Source of the DNA: Pseudooctadecabacter jejudonensis
GTDB lineage: Bacteria; Pseudomonadota; Alphaproteobacteria; Rhodobacterales; Rhodobacteraceae
Reading direction: 5' to 3'
NCBI RefSeq assembly: GCF_900172275.1
Contig: NZ_FWFT01000003.1
Location: 372,001 to 436,000 of the forward strand
DNA: 64,000 nt
Part shown: positions 7,489-16,859 of the stretch, piece by piece
How the letters are laid out: each line of letters begins with the position of its first letter
Numbering within the stretch: position 1 is the first letter of the stretch
Translations under genes and position numbers: made by a program
The notes under the pieces: generated by a model
What the model saw: only the letters and a program-made list of their open reading frames with translations
What the model was told of the DNA's origin: nothing
The model's database searches: none

Positions 7489-8296
7489 TGGCGAGCTCCC
7501 TTGATCGGTCGGCGGCGGCTTTGACGGCGCGGCGCAGCAGTGCGGGAAAGCCGTTTGTTTCATCCATCAGCACCTCAAGTGCGGCCTGGGTGGTGCCATT
7601 CGGCGAGGTGACGTTGACGCGCAATTGGCTGGGGTCTTCGCTGGCGTCCTCTGCCAGCTGCCCTGCCCCGCCGACGGTCGCGCGGGCGAGGGTGAGGGCC
7701 AGATCGGCGGGCAGGCCCTCACCCTCGCCTGCTGCGGCGAGGGTTTCGATCAGGTGAAAAACATAGGCGGGGCCGGAGCCGCTGACGGCGGTGACGGCGT
7801 CCATCTGGCCCTCCTCTGTCAGCCGGACGACCTGCCCCACGGCGTGGAGCAACCCGTCCGCCATATCAACATCAGCGTCCGACACATGGGCGTTGCCGAC
7901 AATGGCGGTGATGCCGCGTCCGATGGCGGCGGGGGTGTTTGGCATGGCCCGTATGATGGGGGTGGTGGCACCCAATGCGCCCTCGAACGCGGCGATAGGC
8001 GTGCCTGCGGCGACGGACAGGAAAACAGTGGACCCACCACCAAGGGCTGCCATGGCAGGCAATGCGTCGCCCATCATTTGCGGTTTGACCGCCACAAGCA
8101 CCACGGCGGGCGCGTCGGGCAGATCCGTGTTGAGATGCACACCGGTCCCCCTCAACCAATCGGAGGGATACGGGTCCATCACCCAGACGGATGACGGGGG
8201 CAGACCGCCTTGCAGCCAGCCCGCCAACATCGCGGAGCCCATTTTTCCGCACCCCAGCAGGACAAGCCCGTCCCGCGCTATTCGATCCATCGACAT
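7481..8296 (-). CDS. proC: Pyrroline-5-carboxylate reductase
   Basis: 271 residues. It catalyses the last step of proline synthesis, reducing 1-pyrroline-5-carboxylate with NAD(P)H. The N-terminal Rossmann motif LLGCGKMGSAMLAGWL (about 12-27), the VLVAVKPQ strand, the RAMPNTPAAIG segment and the C-terminal AVSGSGPAYVFHLIE helix bundle signature are all present. It is the first gene of a three-gene run with csaA and the hydroxyacid dehydrogenase, overlapping csaA by 8 bases. The YbjN gene upstream is separated by about 77 bases and may share the transcript. Confidence 0.97.
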   Translation of the reverse strand: MSMDRIARDGLVLLGCGKMGSAMLAGWLQGGLPPSSVWVMDPYPSDWLRGTGVHLNTDLPDAPAVVLVAVKPQMMGDALPAMAALGGGSTVFLSVAAGTPIAAFEGALGATTPIIRAMPNTPAAIGRGITAIVGNAHVSDADVDMADGLLHAVGQVVRLTEEGQMDAVTAVSGSGPAYVFHLIETLAAAGEGEGLPADLALTLARATVGGAGQLAEDASEDPSQLRVNVTSPNGTTQAALEVLMDETNGFPALLRRAVKAAADRSRELANG

Positions 8297-8373
8297 GAAA
8301 AACCCTCTGCCTTGTTGAGGCAGACGTTAGGCCGCGCAAGACAGGGGGTCAAACGGTTGTCTGTGGGGGCACC

Positions 8374-8877
8374 TTAGGCGGTGCCGTAGGCCTCGGTGAT
8401 GGCAATCTTGAGGGCCTCTTGCGGATCACGATCCGCCCATGTGACCAGTTGAAACGCGGGGTAGAAGCGTTCCGCACTGAGCACGGCGGCGTTGATCATC
8501 GTATCGATCTGTTCGGGGCTGGCTATCTGTTCGCCGGCCAGCACAAGGCCATAGCGGTAGACCATCAGCTGTTGTTCGCCCCAATAGGTGAACGCACCCG
8601 CCCAGCACATGTCGTTGGTACGGTTCAGACATTCATAAAGCGCAGGCAGCCGGTCGGCGGGCGGTTCCATTTCAAACGTGCAGATCAGCCGCAAGGTCTG
8701 GTCAAATGCGGACCACGCCAATGTAATGGAATAGGTGCGCCACTGGCCCTCGACCGCAAAGGCGATCTGGTCGTCGTGGATGCGGTCAAATTCCCAGTCA
8801 TGGTGTTCGGCGATATGTTCCACCAGATCAATCGGGTGGATGTCTTCAACGCTGTCGAAATGTTCGGTGAGTGCCAT
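8374..8877 (-). CDS. YbjN domain-containing protein
   Basis: 167 residues matching the YbjN family (type III secretion chaperone-like fold). The function is not firmly known; in E. coli YbjN affects stress responses and motility. Recognisable pieces are HDWEFDRIHDDQIAF, LICTFEMEPPADRL and the helix ALYECLNRTNDMCWAGAF. It has no signal peptide or membrane segment. Its place just upstream of proC recurs in Rhodobacterales as far as I recall, but no functional link is evident. Its promoter must lie in the 286-base gap upstream, which contains the hairpin GGAGTG...CACTCC near 8944-8967 and no other feature I can support. Confidence 0.85.
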   Translation of the reverse strand: MALTEHFDSVEDIHPIDLVEHIAEHHDWEFDRIHDDQIAFAVEGQWRTYSITLAWSAFDQTLRLICTFEMEPPADRLPALYECLNRTNDMCWAGAFTYWGEQQLMVYRYGLVLAGEQIASPEQIDTMINAAVLSAERFYPAFQLVTWADRDPQEALKIAITEAYGTA

Positions 8878-9163
8878 GGGCCTGAACCCTCCTGTCCATC
8901 CAGAGCGCCCTGGCAGGGGCGGTATCTGGTGTTCTGCTCAAGGGAGTGGGTACATTGCCACACTCCTTACAATATATGGTGCGGCCTGAGGGGGCTTTGT
9001 GTAAAGTCTTTTCTTGGGGATAACCGACGTGTTGCGCAAAATATCGGGGGATAACAGAGGTTTTCTTGCGAATTTTCAGCGGTTTGTTAACCTTTTGCCC
9101 CCTCTTGCGGAGGCGCGCCGCCTTGGGCAGGGTGGCCGTACCACCTGATGGAAAGGCCCCCAT

Positions 9164-10198
9164 ATGAATACCGACCTGCTGAAAGACCTGTGCGAAACCC
9201 CCGGCGTGCCCGGCCATGAGGACCGCGTGCGCGACCTGATCAAGGGCCAGATTGAGGGGCTGTTTGATGAGGTCACGGTCGATCCGATGGGATCGCTGTT
9301 GTGCACCCGCCGCGCCGCCAAGGACGGCGCGCCAAAGATCATGTTGCTGTGCCATATGGACGAGATCGGCTTTTTGGTCAGCCATGTTAGCGACAAAGGC
9401 TATTTGTACCTGCAGCCCGTGGGCGGATTTGACCCGCGCAACCTGTTTTCGCGCCGCGTGCTTGTGTGCACCGATCAGGGCGATTTCAAAGGGGTGATGA
9501 ACCCCAGCGGCAAGCCGATCCACATTTCATCGCCAGAGGATCGCAAGAAGATCCCCGAGGTGGGCGAATTCTTCGTCGATCTTGGCATGGGTGAGGCCGC
9601 CAAGGACGTCGTAAAAGTCGGTGATTTCGTGGTCATGGACGAGCCATTCATCGAGATTGGCGATAAATTCGTGTCCAAGGCGCTGGACAACCGCATTGCC
9701 TGCTGGCTGGGGGTTGAGGTGATGAAGGCGTTGGGCGACCGGGGCCGCGGGGCGGAGATTCACGTGGTCTTCACCTGTCAGGAGGAGGTCGGCCTGCGCG
9801 GGGCGCGGACCTCATCGCACCGTGTGCAGCCCGACATTGGCATTGGCATCGACACCACGCTGGCCTGCGACACGCCCGGCATTCCCGAACAGTTCAGCAC
9901 CACGACCCAAGGGCGCGGATTTGGCCTGCATGTCCGCGACAGCAGCTTTATCGCGGACAGGGCCTTGGTGCGTGAGATTGAGGACATCGCCATCGCCCAA
10001 GACATCCCCTATCAACGCACGATGCTGGCCGCTGGTGGGCAGGATGGGGCGGCCGCACAACAGGCGGCATCTGGTGCTCGGGCCGTGGGGATCGTGGTGG
10101 GCACGCGGTATATCCACACGGTGACAGAGATGGTGCACAAGACCGATTTGCAGGCCGCTTTGGACATCCTGACAGCCTATCTGGCCGCTCAGGACTGA
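9164..10198 (+). CDS. M42 family metallopeptidase (FrvX/CelM-type aminopeptidase)
   Basis: 344 residues of peptidase family M42, large dodecameric di-metal aminopeptidases that trim peptides in the cytoplasm. Metal-ligand and catalytic motifs are in order: CHMDEIGF (His64, Asp66), SKALDNR (bridging Asp), TCQEEVGLRGA (the Glu pair), GIDTTLACD (Asp) and IHTVTEMVHKTDL (C-terminal His). The ATG follows GGAAAGG by a normal spacing. It stands alone on the plus strand, divergent from the YbjN gene. Some relatives were once annotated as endoglucanases, but the metal motifs support a peptidase. Confidence 0.93.
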   Translation: MNTDLLKDLCETPGVPGHEDRVRDLIKGQIEGLFDEVTVDPMGSLLCTRRAAKDGAPKIMLLCHMDEIGFLVSHVSDKGYLYLQPVGGFDPRNLFSRRVLVCTDQGDFKGVMNPSGKPIHISSPEDRKKIPEVGEFFVDLGMGEAAKDVVKVGDFVVMDEPFIEIGDKFVSKALDNRIACWLGVEVMKALGDRGRGAEIHVVFTCQEEVGLRGARTSSHRVQPDIGIGIDTTLACDTPGIPEQFSTTTQGRGFGLHVRDSSFIADRALVREIEDIAIAQDIPYQRTMLAAGGQDGAAAQQAASGARAVGIVVGTRYIHTVTEMVHKTDLQAALDILTAYLAAQD

Positions 10199-10202
10199 AC
10201 GG

Positions 10203-11318
10203 TCAGCGGTTCACGAATTCCCAGACTTTGGACATCACAACGGAGCCTTCGCCCAGGGCGGAGGCCACCCGTTTCACGGACCCCGACCGCACATCGCCCA
10301 CGGCGAAAATACCCGGATGGGACGTTTCATGCCCGCCCTTTTGGCTGATCACAAACCCCTTGTCGTCCAGATCCAATGTCTCGCCTTTGGCTTTGTTGCG
10401 GGTGGTGGCGCAGGTCAGGGCGCGGTCGCCGTGCAATGCCTCAAGTTCGATCTGGTAGTGGATGGTGATCGCGGGATCAGCCTGCAGACGTGACAGCAGA
10501 TAATCGGACATGGAGGCGGCAAGGGTGTCACCGCGCACCAGCAGGTAAACATGTTTGGCCGTGCGGGACAGAAACATCGCCGCTTGGCCGGCTGAGTTGC
10601 CGCCGCCAATGACGACCACTTCGGTGTCGGAGCAATGGCGGGCCTCAATCTCGGTCGCGGCGCAATAAATGCCGATGCCCTCAAACGTCTTCAGCCGGTC
10701 GATGGGCAGACGCTGATATTGCACGTCCGTCGCCACGATGACCGACCGGGCGCAGACGATGGCATCATCGTCCATGGTGACGCAGAATATGCGATCGCTG
10801 TCACGCTTCTCAATCCTGGTCGCGCACCGCGGCACGGCGAACTTGGGGCCGAATTTCATCGCCTGCACCTCACCGCGCCACACCAGATCACCGCCCGAAA
10901 TGCCCACGGGAAAGCCCATGTCATTCTCAATCCGGCTGGAGGTTCCGGCCTGCCAGCCGATGGTGTGGTCGTCAATCACCAGTGCTTTCATGCCCTCGGC
11001 GCCTGCATAGACGCCAGCGGCCAGGCCCGCGGGGCCACCACAGGGCTTTGGACCCGCTGAGAACGCTGATTTCGCCAAAGACCTGCGTGGGGGCCAAGGT
11101 GCCGTTGCGGTAGCGTTTGCCGGTGCGCGCATCGATCGCCTCGACCTCACCTGAAATGAGGCCGAGACATGCCTCAATCGGTTTGCCCATGTCCTGCAGG
11201 ATATTGCCGGGCTGCAGGGTGCATCGCGTGCCCGCTGTGTCGCTGGCCACGACATGGGCATCGTACAGCGGCGTGCGGAGTATGGTGGCCAGATCGGCGG
11301 CGAGGCTTTACTTGGATT
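10203..11318 (-). pseudogene. Decayed cNMP-binding domain / thioredoxin-reductase-like FAD oxidoreductase
   Basis: Two frames carry parts of one ~550-residue protein type. The upstream part (about 11045-11318) encodes a cyclic-nucleotide-binding domain: LRTPLYDAHV, TLQPGNILQDMG, LGLISGEVEAID, TQVFGEISVLSGS. The rest (about 10203-11060) encodes the NAD(P)H/FAD part from GGPAGLAAGVYA to KRVASALGEGSVVMSKVWEFVNR, in another frame. The linker and the start of the FAD Rossmann strand are missing at the junction near 11050. No start codon remains at the front: the frame begins with TAA where one is expected, although AGGAG is still there inside the end of the neighbouring gene. GWQAG in place of GGQAG and VATDVQY in place of VATGVQY are further decay. 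A sequencing error alone would not explain the missing segment. Confidence 0.85.
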
Positions 11319-12336
11319 ACTCCTGTGCAGTTGATCCAAACAGGCCGGTGAGGCTGCGTTTGATCAAGGATGTAACGCGCGGTTTGGGCTGGGCCACAAA
11401 GGGCAAAGGGCGGCAGACCTCCATTGCGGCGATGCCGACGCGGGCGGTCAGCGCGCCGTTGATGATGCCTTCGCCAAACCGGCGCGACACCTTGGACAAG
11501 ACGCCCCCGCCTGCGACAGAACTGATCAGGTCATCGCCCACGGCCACAGCACCCGTGGCCACCAGATGCGACAGCACCTGCCGCGTCATGCGCCATGACC
11601 CCAAGGCGCCAGAGCGCCCACCGTAAATCTCGGCGATGCGCCGGATCATCCGCATGTTTGCTGTCAGCGCGGTAAAGACATCGGCCAGTGCCAGCGGTAC
11701 AACGGCGGTGACGGTTGCGACCTGACGGGCGGCGGCCTCAATCTCTGCCCGGGCACGGGTGTCGAGGGGGGCGAGGATCGTGGTTTCCGCCAGCCCCAAC
11801 AGGCCGTCAGCGTCAAAGATGTCCGCCTTGGCATCGGCAAAGGCGCTGCGGCCCCATGTGGTGTCGTCGCGGTTGCGATACAGGGCTGTGATCTGATCGG
11901 TCGTCGCGCGCGCTGCGGTCATGTCGGCATCGGCCAAGGCCTGTGCGGCGGCGGTCTGGATTTGATCCACACGACGCAGTCGCCCGAACGCGGCCAGTTC
12001 GCGCAGGGTGATCAGCGCCAACGTCAGGCAAAACAGCGCAATCAGCGCCGTGGCGACGTAGCCCAGTATGGGGCTGCGTGCGATAAGCCCCGTCACAAAC
12101 TCCCACGCGGCGATGCCGCTGAAGAACACGATGATCGACACCAAAAGCCCCCAGAACCAGCGCGCCAACCGGTTGGGCGGGGAGGCCACCATTGCGGCGG
12201 CCTGTTGCATGGCGGCGGGGGCTGCGGGCGTCAGATCTGGCACGGGCGGGGCGGTGGCGGGGGAGGGTTCGGGCGCCTCTGCGTGCCCGTCGCCCACATC
12301 AAACATCACGGGGCCAAGGCGGGTGTCGTCTGTCAT
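11317..12336 (-). CDS. ycjF: YcjF-like membrane protein (TIGR01620/DUF697 family)
   Basis: 339 residues. The family is an inner-membrane protein almost always found next to the ATPase YcjX; its role is unknown, with links to stress and envelope function. After a Pro/Ala-rich cytoplasmic N-terminus, two membrane helices are visible at about 58-80 (WFWGLLVSIIVFFSGIAAW) and 90-112. The C-terminal DUF697 region contains VATVTAVVPLALADVFTALTANMRMIRRIAEIYGG. It overlaps the end of ycjX by 4 bases (ATGA), showing translational coupling. Its last codons carry the relict ribosome-binding site of the pseudogene downstream. Confidence 0.92.
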   Translation of the reverse strand: MTDDTRLGPVMFDVGDGHAEAPEPSPATAPPVPDLTPAAPAAMQQAAAMVASPPNRLARWFWGLLVSIIVFFSGIAAWEFVTGLIARSPILGYVATALIALFCLTLALITLRELAAFGRLRRVDQIQTAAAQALADADMTAARATTDQITALYRNRDDTTWGRSAFADAKADIFDADGLLGLAETTILAPLDTRARAEIEAAARQVATVTAVVPLALADVFTALTANMRMIRRIAEIYGGRSGALGSWRMTRQVLSHLVATGAVAVGDDLISSVAGGGVLSKVSRRFGEGIINGALTARVGIAAMEVCRPLPFVAQPKPRVTSLIKRSLTGLFGSTAQE

Positions 12337-13748
12337 AACTTGTCCCCCAACAAAAATTGCGCGGCTTTGTCCAAACGGATGTGCGGCGGGCCTTCGTTTG
12401 GTTTGAGGGTCAGGGGTGCGGGGGCAAACGACATGACCTCATAATCCGCATCGAGCCAGTCCTGCGCGCCTTCGCGCGCGGGGGCCAGCAGATGGCGGGG
12501 GTCACTGGGCAACGGGCCGGGGTAGAAGGCGGCCTCGTTGCCCGCGCCCAAAAGCGTGCCGCGCACCACGCCCAAATCTGCGCCGTTGTGGCTGCGGCGT
12601 TCTTCGACGGTGGTGCGCAGGGCGGCGATGGACATGGCCTGTGTCTGCGCACCGGAGAAATCCGCGCGGTCCTTGGCATCGCGCAACAACGCCTCGGCGA
12701 TGGCCGTCAGTTGCGGGTGCTGTTCGTGGTGCAGATGATCGGCCTTGGTTGCGGCAAACAGGATCCGGTCAATGCGGCGGCCTTGAAACAGGCGGCTGAG
12801 AAAGCTGTTCGTGCCGGGCCGGAAACTGCCCAGAATATCGGCCATGGCGTGGCGCATGTCTTCTACCGCACGGGGGCCTGCGTGGATGGCACCCAGCACG
12901 TCCACCAAGACAATCTGACGGTCGATCTTTGAGAAGTGGTCGCGAAAGAAGGGGCGCACGACGTTGCGCTTATAGCTTTCGTACCGCCTCTCAAATTCAC
13001 GCCAGAGGGATTTGCGCGCGGGGCTGTCCACAGCTGGCAAGGGCGCAAAGGTCAAAACGGGGGAGCCGTCGAGGTCCCCGGGCAACAAGAACCGGCCCGG
13101 GGAGCAGTCGGAAAAGCCCGCCTCACGCGCGGTGCGCAAGTGCGCGGTAAAGGCAGTTGCCAAGGCCTGTGCATGTGGTTCGTCAAACCCAGCAGCGGGG
13201 TCCGTTTGGGCCAGTTGGGTCGTAAACTCTTCAGACGCGGGGCGCTGGGGCAGACGGTTCAGCGCCTCCGCCGACCAGGTGGCGAAATCCTTGTCCAGCA
13301 AGGCCAGATCCAGCAGCCATTCCCCGGGATAATCCACGATATCCAGATGCACCGTACGCGGGCCTTGCAGCCCTCCCAACAGACCGTTTGGCTGCACCTT
13401 GAGGGACAGACGAAGCTCTGACACGCGGTCCGTGCCCTCTGGCCAACGGGGGGAGGTGGCCGTCAGGTCCGCCAGATGTGCCTCATACGCGAAGCGGGCC
13501 ACGGTATCATCCGGTTGGGGCTGAAGGTAGGCCGCATCAATCCGGCCCGAGGCCGCAGGGTGAAACTGCGCCATGCGCCCGCGGTTCAGCAGATTGGCCA
13601 CAAGCGAGGTGATAAACACCGTTTTGCCCGCGCGGCTGAGGCCGGTGACGCCAAGGCGGATCACCTGATCCGTAAACGGGGCCGTCAGCGCGTCGGCCAC
13701 GTCGCCCACCCGCCGCGTGATACCGTCTGCAAGTGTCGTTATACCCAA
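12333..13748 (-). CDS. ycjX: YcjX-like ATPase/GTPase (DUF463)
   Basis: 471 residues. A P-loop NTPase of unknown function that pairs with YcjF; in E. coli the pair belongs to the psp-associated stress genes. The P-loop GLSRAGKT is at about 36-43, with [15 protein letters not shown] after it. Other family blocks are [41 protein letters not shown] and VVRGTLLG. The TTG at 13748 is chosen because GGGGG lies 5 bases upstream and the protein then opens in the usual way ([13 protein letters not shown]). It is divergent from truA with about 105 bases between. Confidence 0.9.
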   Translation of the reverse strand: MGITTLADGITRRVGDVADALTAPFTDQVIRLGVTGLSRAGKTVFITSLVANLLNRGRMAQFHPAASGRIDAAYLQPQPDDTVARFAYEAHLADLTATSPRWPEGTDRVSELRLSLKVQPNGLLGGLQGPRTVHLDIVDYPGEWLLDLALLDKDFATWSAEALNRLPQRPASEEFTTQLAQTDPAAGFDEPHAQALATAFTAHLRTAREAGFSDCSPGRFLLPGDLDGSPVLTFAPLPAVDSPARKSLWREFERRYESYKRNVVRPFFRDHFSKIDRQIVLVDVLGAIHAGPRAVEDMRHAMADILGSFRPGTNSFLSRLFQGRRIDRILFAATKADHLHHEQHPQLTAIAEALLRDAKDRADFSGAQTQAMSIAALRTTVEERRSHNGADLGVVRGTLLGAGNEAAFYPGPLPSDPRHLLAPAREGAQDWLDADYEVMSFAPAPLTLKPNEGPPHIRLDKAAQFLLGDKL

Positions 13749-13854
13749 AACCGCCCCCTTCGTCGTCTGCGCCCAAGATAGGGACGCCGTGCGCGGTTGT
13801 GTAGACACCGCGTGGGGATTGATTTTGCCCGTCCACCCGCCTAAAGCGCGGACC

Positions 13855-14631
13855 ATGCCCCGCTTTGCCCTGAAAATCGAATATGACGGCGCGCCCTTTG
13901 TGGGTTGGCAACGCCAAAAAGAGTTGCCGTCCGTGCAAGGCGCGATTGAGGCGGCCTTGGCCAAACTGGAACCCCGCGATCACACGATTGCCGCCGCAGG
14001 GCGGACGGATGCAGGTGTACATGGTTTGGGTCAGGTGGCCCATTGTGACATGGATAAAGACTGGTCGCCGGATCGATTAGCCGGTGCGTTGAACCATCAT
14101 CTGCGCCCCAATCCGGTGGCGATTGTGGCCTGTGCACAGGTCGCAGACGATTGGCACGCGCGGTTTTCGGCCGTTGAACGGCGGTATCTGTTCCGGCTGG
14201 TGACGCGCCGCGCGCCCTTGGTGCTTGAGCGCGGGAAAGTCTGGCAGATCGGGCATTCTTTGGATGCGAAGGCAATGCAGGCGGGCGCTGATCGTTTGTT
14301 GGGCCGTCACGATTTCACGACGTTCCGGTCCTCCATCTGTCAGGCAGACAGCCCCCTGCGCACGCTGGATGAGTTGCGGGTTGAGGCCGTGACCCGCCAG
14401 GATGGTGCAAGGGAGGTCAATTTTCACGTCCGCGCGCGATCCTTCCTGCACAATCAGGTGCGCAGCTTTGTGGGCACCTTGGAACGCGTCGGCGCGGGCG
14501 CATGGTCGCCCGATGATGTGGCCACAGCCCTTGAGGCGCGAGACCGCGCGGCCTGCGGGCCCGTCTGCCCGCCCCATGGTCTTTATTTGGCGGGCGTGTC
14601 CTACCCCCACGATCCGTTCAACGGCGCCTAG
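13855..14631 (+). CDS. truA: tRNA pseudouridine(38-40) synthase
   Basis: 258 residues. TruA converts uridines 38-40 in the anticodon arm of tRNAs to pseudouridine. The catalytic Asp52 lies in [18 protein letters not shown]. The [18 protein letters not shown] start, the [13 protein letters not shown] strand, the [10 protein letters not shown] segment and the [14 protein letters not shown] motif are all typical. The ATG at 13855 gives the standard MPRF start. It ends inside the last 4 bases of the convergent DUF3726 gene. Confidence 0.97.
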   Translation: MPRFALKIEYDGAPFVGWQRQKELPSVQGAIEAALAKLEPRDHTIAAAGRTDAGVHGLGQVAHCDMDKDWSPDRLAGALNHHLRPNPVAIVACAQVADDWHARFSAVERRYLFRLVTRRAPLVLERGKVWQIGHSLDAKAMQAGADRLLGRHDFTTFRSSICQADSPLRTLDELRVEAVTRQDGAREVNFHVRARSFLHNQVRSFVGTLERVGAGAWSPDDVATALEARDRAACGPVCPPHGLYLAGVSYPHDPFNGA

Positions 14632-15095
14632 TCGTTATCGGTGAGCCCGGCGCCCGCCCCCGCGGCACGGGACGCTTCGGTTTCAGGCACCAAAATCCGC
14701 GCGGCCATGTCATTGAGATGATCCAGCAGATCAGCCCGCACGGTACGGCGCCCCAAACGGTCGGGCGGCTGAACGGGATTGCCATGGGTCGATATCACAG
14801 CACCGCCTGATGTGACGTCAATCGACAAACGCGGATCATCACGGGCTGCCAAAAGGGCCGCAATCAAGGGCGCGTCTGCCGTGAGGGCCGTGGCCCGTCC
14901 ATGGGCCAAGGCCGCATCAAATGCCTCAATAATCGCGCTGGCAGCACCGGTGTGACAGGGGCATTCCGTCAAGGCATTAAGGTCAAGGTAGCCGGTCGCT
15001 GCGGCCAAATCTTCGGCCACCCCCAAGGGGCACCCGCCCCCGCGTGCCGCCTTCAGGACAAGCGCCTCAATCTCATTCGCGGACAGCTGTGTCAT
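14628..15095 (-). CDS. DUF3726 family protein
   Basis: 155 residues, starting at the ATG that gives [21 protein letters not shown], the conserved opening of the DUF3726 family. The function is unknown. No signal peptide or membrane helix is seen; a conserved helix-rich N-terminus is followed by a region with [20 protein letters not shown] and a C-terminal strand region ([15 protein letters not shown]). It overlaps the upstream 548-residue gene by 4 bases, so the two are translationally coupled and probably work together. It is convergent with truA. Confidence 0.8.
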   Translation of the reverse strand: MTQLSANEIEALVLKAARGGGCPLGVAEDLAAATGYLDLNALTECPCHTGAASAIIEAFDAALAHGRATALTADAPLIAALLAARDDPRLSIDVTSGGAVISTHGNPVQPPDRLGRRTVRADLLDHLNDMAARILVPETEASRAAGAGAGLTDND

Positions 15096-16738
15096 GGGGC
15101 AAAGGTGGGCAACCACCAGTCGTCTGCGTGATCCAATTCATCCGCAAGTGGCGCGCCCTGACACAGGGTGATCCGCGTCCAACGGTCTGATTTCGGGTCA
15201 AATTTCGCCGCCCCAAAGAACGACAGCTTGCAGCGCAGCATATCGATCGGCAGACAGTCTTCCCCGATCAGATTGTCGCGAATCTCGGCATAAGGTGCAG
15301 TGGCCAGCGCCTGCACGCGGCGCACGGCGGTGCGGTGTTCAGGGCAGCGCGCCAACAAATCCGCAACCTTTTCATCCGCCCTGATATCTGCGGCCAGGCG
15401 GCAGACCTGACGGGCGATATCGAGGGGGCTTTCCAGCTCCCCGCCCGGTTCGGAATGCCGCAAGCCCAAACGAGGCTCCGCCTTGGATTGGGACACATAC
15501 CAGAATTGATGACACGCGGCGGGGGCCTCATAATCACAGATCGCCCAGGCCCACTCTTGATCGATCAGCGCCGCCAGATCCGTCCCCAACATAGACGGGT
15601 CCAACCGCGCACGCCTGTCCGTGGCCATGTCATCCACTAAATCATCGACCAGCTCGCCGAAAGGTTCGATCAGCAGCGCGGCCAGACATTCCTGCGTGTC
15701 GGCCGAGAACGTCTCGGCCACCCGCATCAAACGGTCCGCGGGAAAGGCTCCGGCCATCACCTCAGGCGTCATGAGCGCCGCCACCTGCGGCCATTCCTGA
15801 CGCATCCGGTCGATCCGCGATTGGCCAATGCAATCTACGACGTTCCATTCGGCCAGATGCTGTGCCGCCCGCATGGTCAGCCGGTAAAGGTCTTCAATCT
15901 GCGCGGACGTCAGAAACTCAACCGCACGCACGCGGGCCAGTGCCGTCTCACGCGCGGTGATCCACGCGTTTAGCAACATAGGGTGCGACACCAGAAAAGG
16001 CGCCATCCCAAGACCTGTCGAATTGCCGATGCCAAGGTGACGCTTCAAGCCGATGTCCAGCGTCGCCCCACCTACATGTTCCACCAAATCATGGGTGAAC
16101 CCACGGATCAGCCAGACCGTCAGCATCTCGGCCATAAACGGCCCGTCCAATCCCAATCGGTCCGCAATACGGGATCTGTCCGCAATGCCAAACTTGCCGT
16201 TGCCATATACGGCGGTGGTGCGCATCAGATAGCCCGTGTCGCGCACCAGATCCGCATCCGGCTGCCGCCCTGCCTTCAACGCCTCAACAACATGGGAAAA
16301 CAAACGGACCGACTTGTTAGCGCGACTAAGAACCAGATCACGGTCGGTGAACCGTGCGGCCTCTTGGCGGGGGGCTGTCGCCACAATCCTCGCGACCTCG
16401 GCCTCGGTCGGGACGCCGTCATACAGCACGTAGGCCGTGTCCCAGGCCGTTGCGATCACACGATCCGTCCGCTGGTCTGGGGGCAGATCAGTGGACACCG
16501 CCACCAGCGAATACGTGTGCCCCCCCAAACCGACTGAATAGACCGCGTGACCAAAACCCGCCGCATCCATCTGCCAGACAGGCCGCGAAACCTGCGCGCC
16601 CTCACGCGACAGTCGTCGCAACAGCGTACGCAAGAACGACAGCCGCGTGGGGAAAGACGCGCCCATCCGGCGCAAACGCATCACCCGTGCTGCAGGCCTC
16701 AGTGCATTTGCGGGCACATCATGACGGTCATCAAGCAT
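15092..16738 (-). CDS. Conserved hypothetical protein, 548 residues
   Basis: I do not recognise a named domain. The protein is largely alpha-helical by eye, with no signal peptide or clear membrane helix. It has an Arg-rich start (RVMRLRRMGASFPTRLSFLRTLLRR) and conserved-looking stretches such as HTYSLVAVSTDLPPDQRTDRV, LSRANKSVRLFSHVVEALK and GNGKFGIADRSRIADR. It is coupled to the DUF3726 gene by a 4-base overlap and follows the M19-like dipeptidase on the same strand after 121 bases. A 27-base motif repeated elsewhere in the window ends 15 bases upstream of its ATG. A role in catabolism of a small amino compound with the dipeptidase is possible, but that is only context. Confidence 0.75.
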   Translation of the reverse strand: MLDDRHDVPANALRPAARVMRLRRMGASFPTRLSFLRTLLRRLSREGAQVSRPVWQMDAAGFGHAVYSVGLGGHTYSLVAVSTDLPPDQRTDRVIATAWDTAYVLYDGVPTEAEVARIVATAPRQEAARFTDRDLVLSRANKSVRLFSHVVEALKAGRQPDADLVRDTGYLMRTTAVYGNGKFGIADRSRIADRLGLDGPFMAEMLTVWLIRGFTHDLVEHVGGATLDIGLKRHLGIGNSTGLGMAPFLVSHPMLLNAWITARETALARVRAVEFLTSAQIEDLYRLTMRAAQHLAEWNVVDCIGQSRIDRMRQEWPQVAALMTPEVMAGAFPADRLMRVAETFSADTQECLAALLIEPFGELVDDLVDDMATDRRARLDPSMLGTDLAALIDQEWAWAICDYEAPAACHQFWYVSQSKAEPRLGLRHSEPGGELESPLDIARQVCRLAADIRADEKVADLLARCPEHRTAVRRVQALATAPYAEIRDNLIGEDCLPIDMLRCKLSFFGAAKFDPKSDRWTRITLCQGAPLADELDHADDWWLPTFAP

Positions 16739-16753
16739 AGACCAACCTCATGT

Positions 16754-16780
16754 TTCTTTGGGTCAAAAATACCTAAATTC
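16754..16780 (-). repeat. 27-bp intergenic motif, copy 1 (terminator-like tail)
   Basis: On the minus strand the motif begins GAATTTAGGTATTTTTG and continues ACCCAAAGAA. It is a perfect reverse complement of plus-strand positions 23608-23634. Here it follows a GGCC...GGCC hairpin and ends 15 bases before the ATG of the 548-residue gene. It looks like the A/T tail of a terminator placed upstream of that gene. Confidence 0.7.
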
Positions 16781-16830
16781 TTCGGCCAGAGTGCGCAGGG
16801 CCAACCTCACCGGTCAAGCACCCCCAAAAC

Positions 16831-16850
16831 AAAAAATGCGCTGCAGGCGC
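16831..16850 (-). terminator. Short hairpin with T-run after the dipeptidase gene
   Basis: On the minus strand GCGC-CTGCA-GCGC is followed by A and six T's. The stem is only about 4 bp, so strength is doubtful, but the position 10 bases after the dipeptidase stop is right for a Rho-independent terminator. Confidence 0.45.
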
Positions 16851-16859
16851 GCCTTTGGA

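Noticed and set aside
15983-16537. 184-residue open frame on the plus strand inside the 548-residue gene
   Set aside because: It is antisense to a well-supported coding frame, has Arg/His/Gln-rich low-information composition typical of GC-rich shadow frames, and no family motif.
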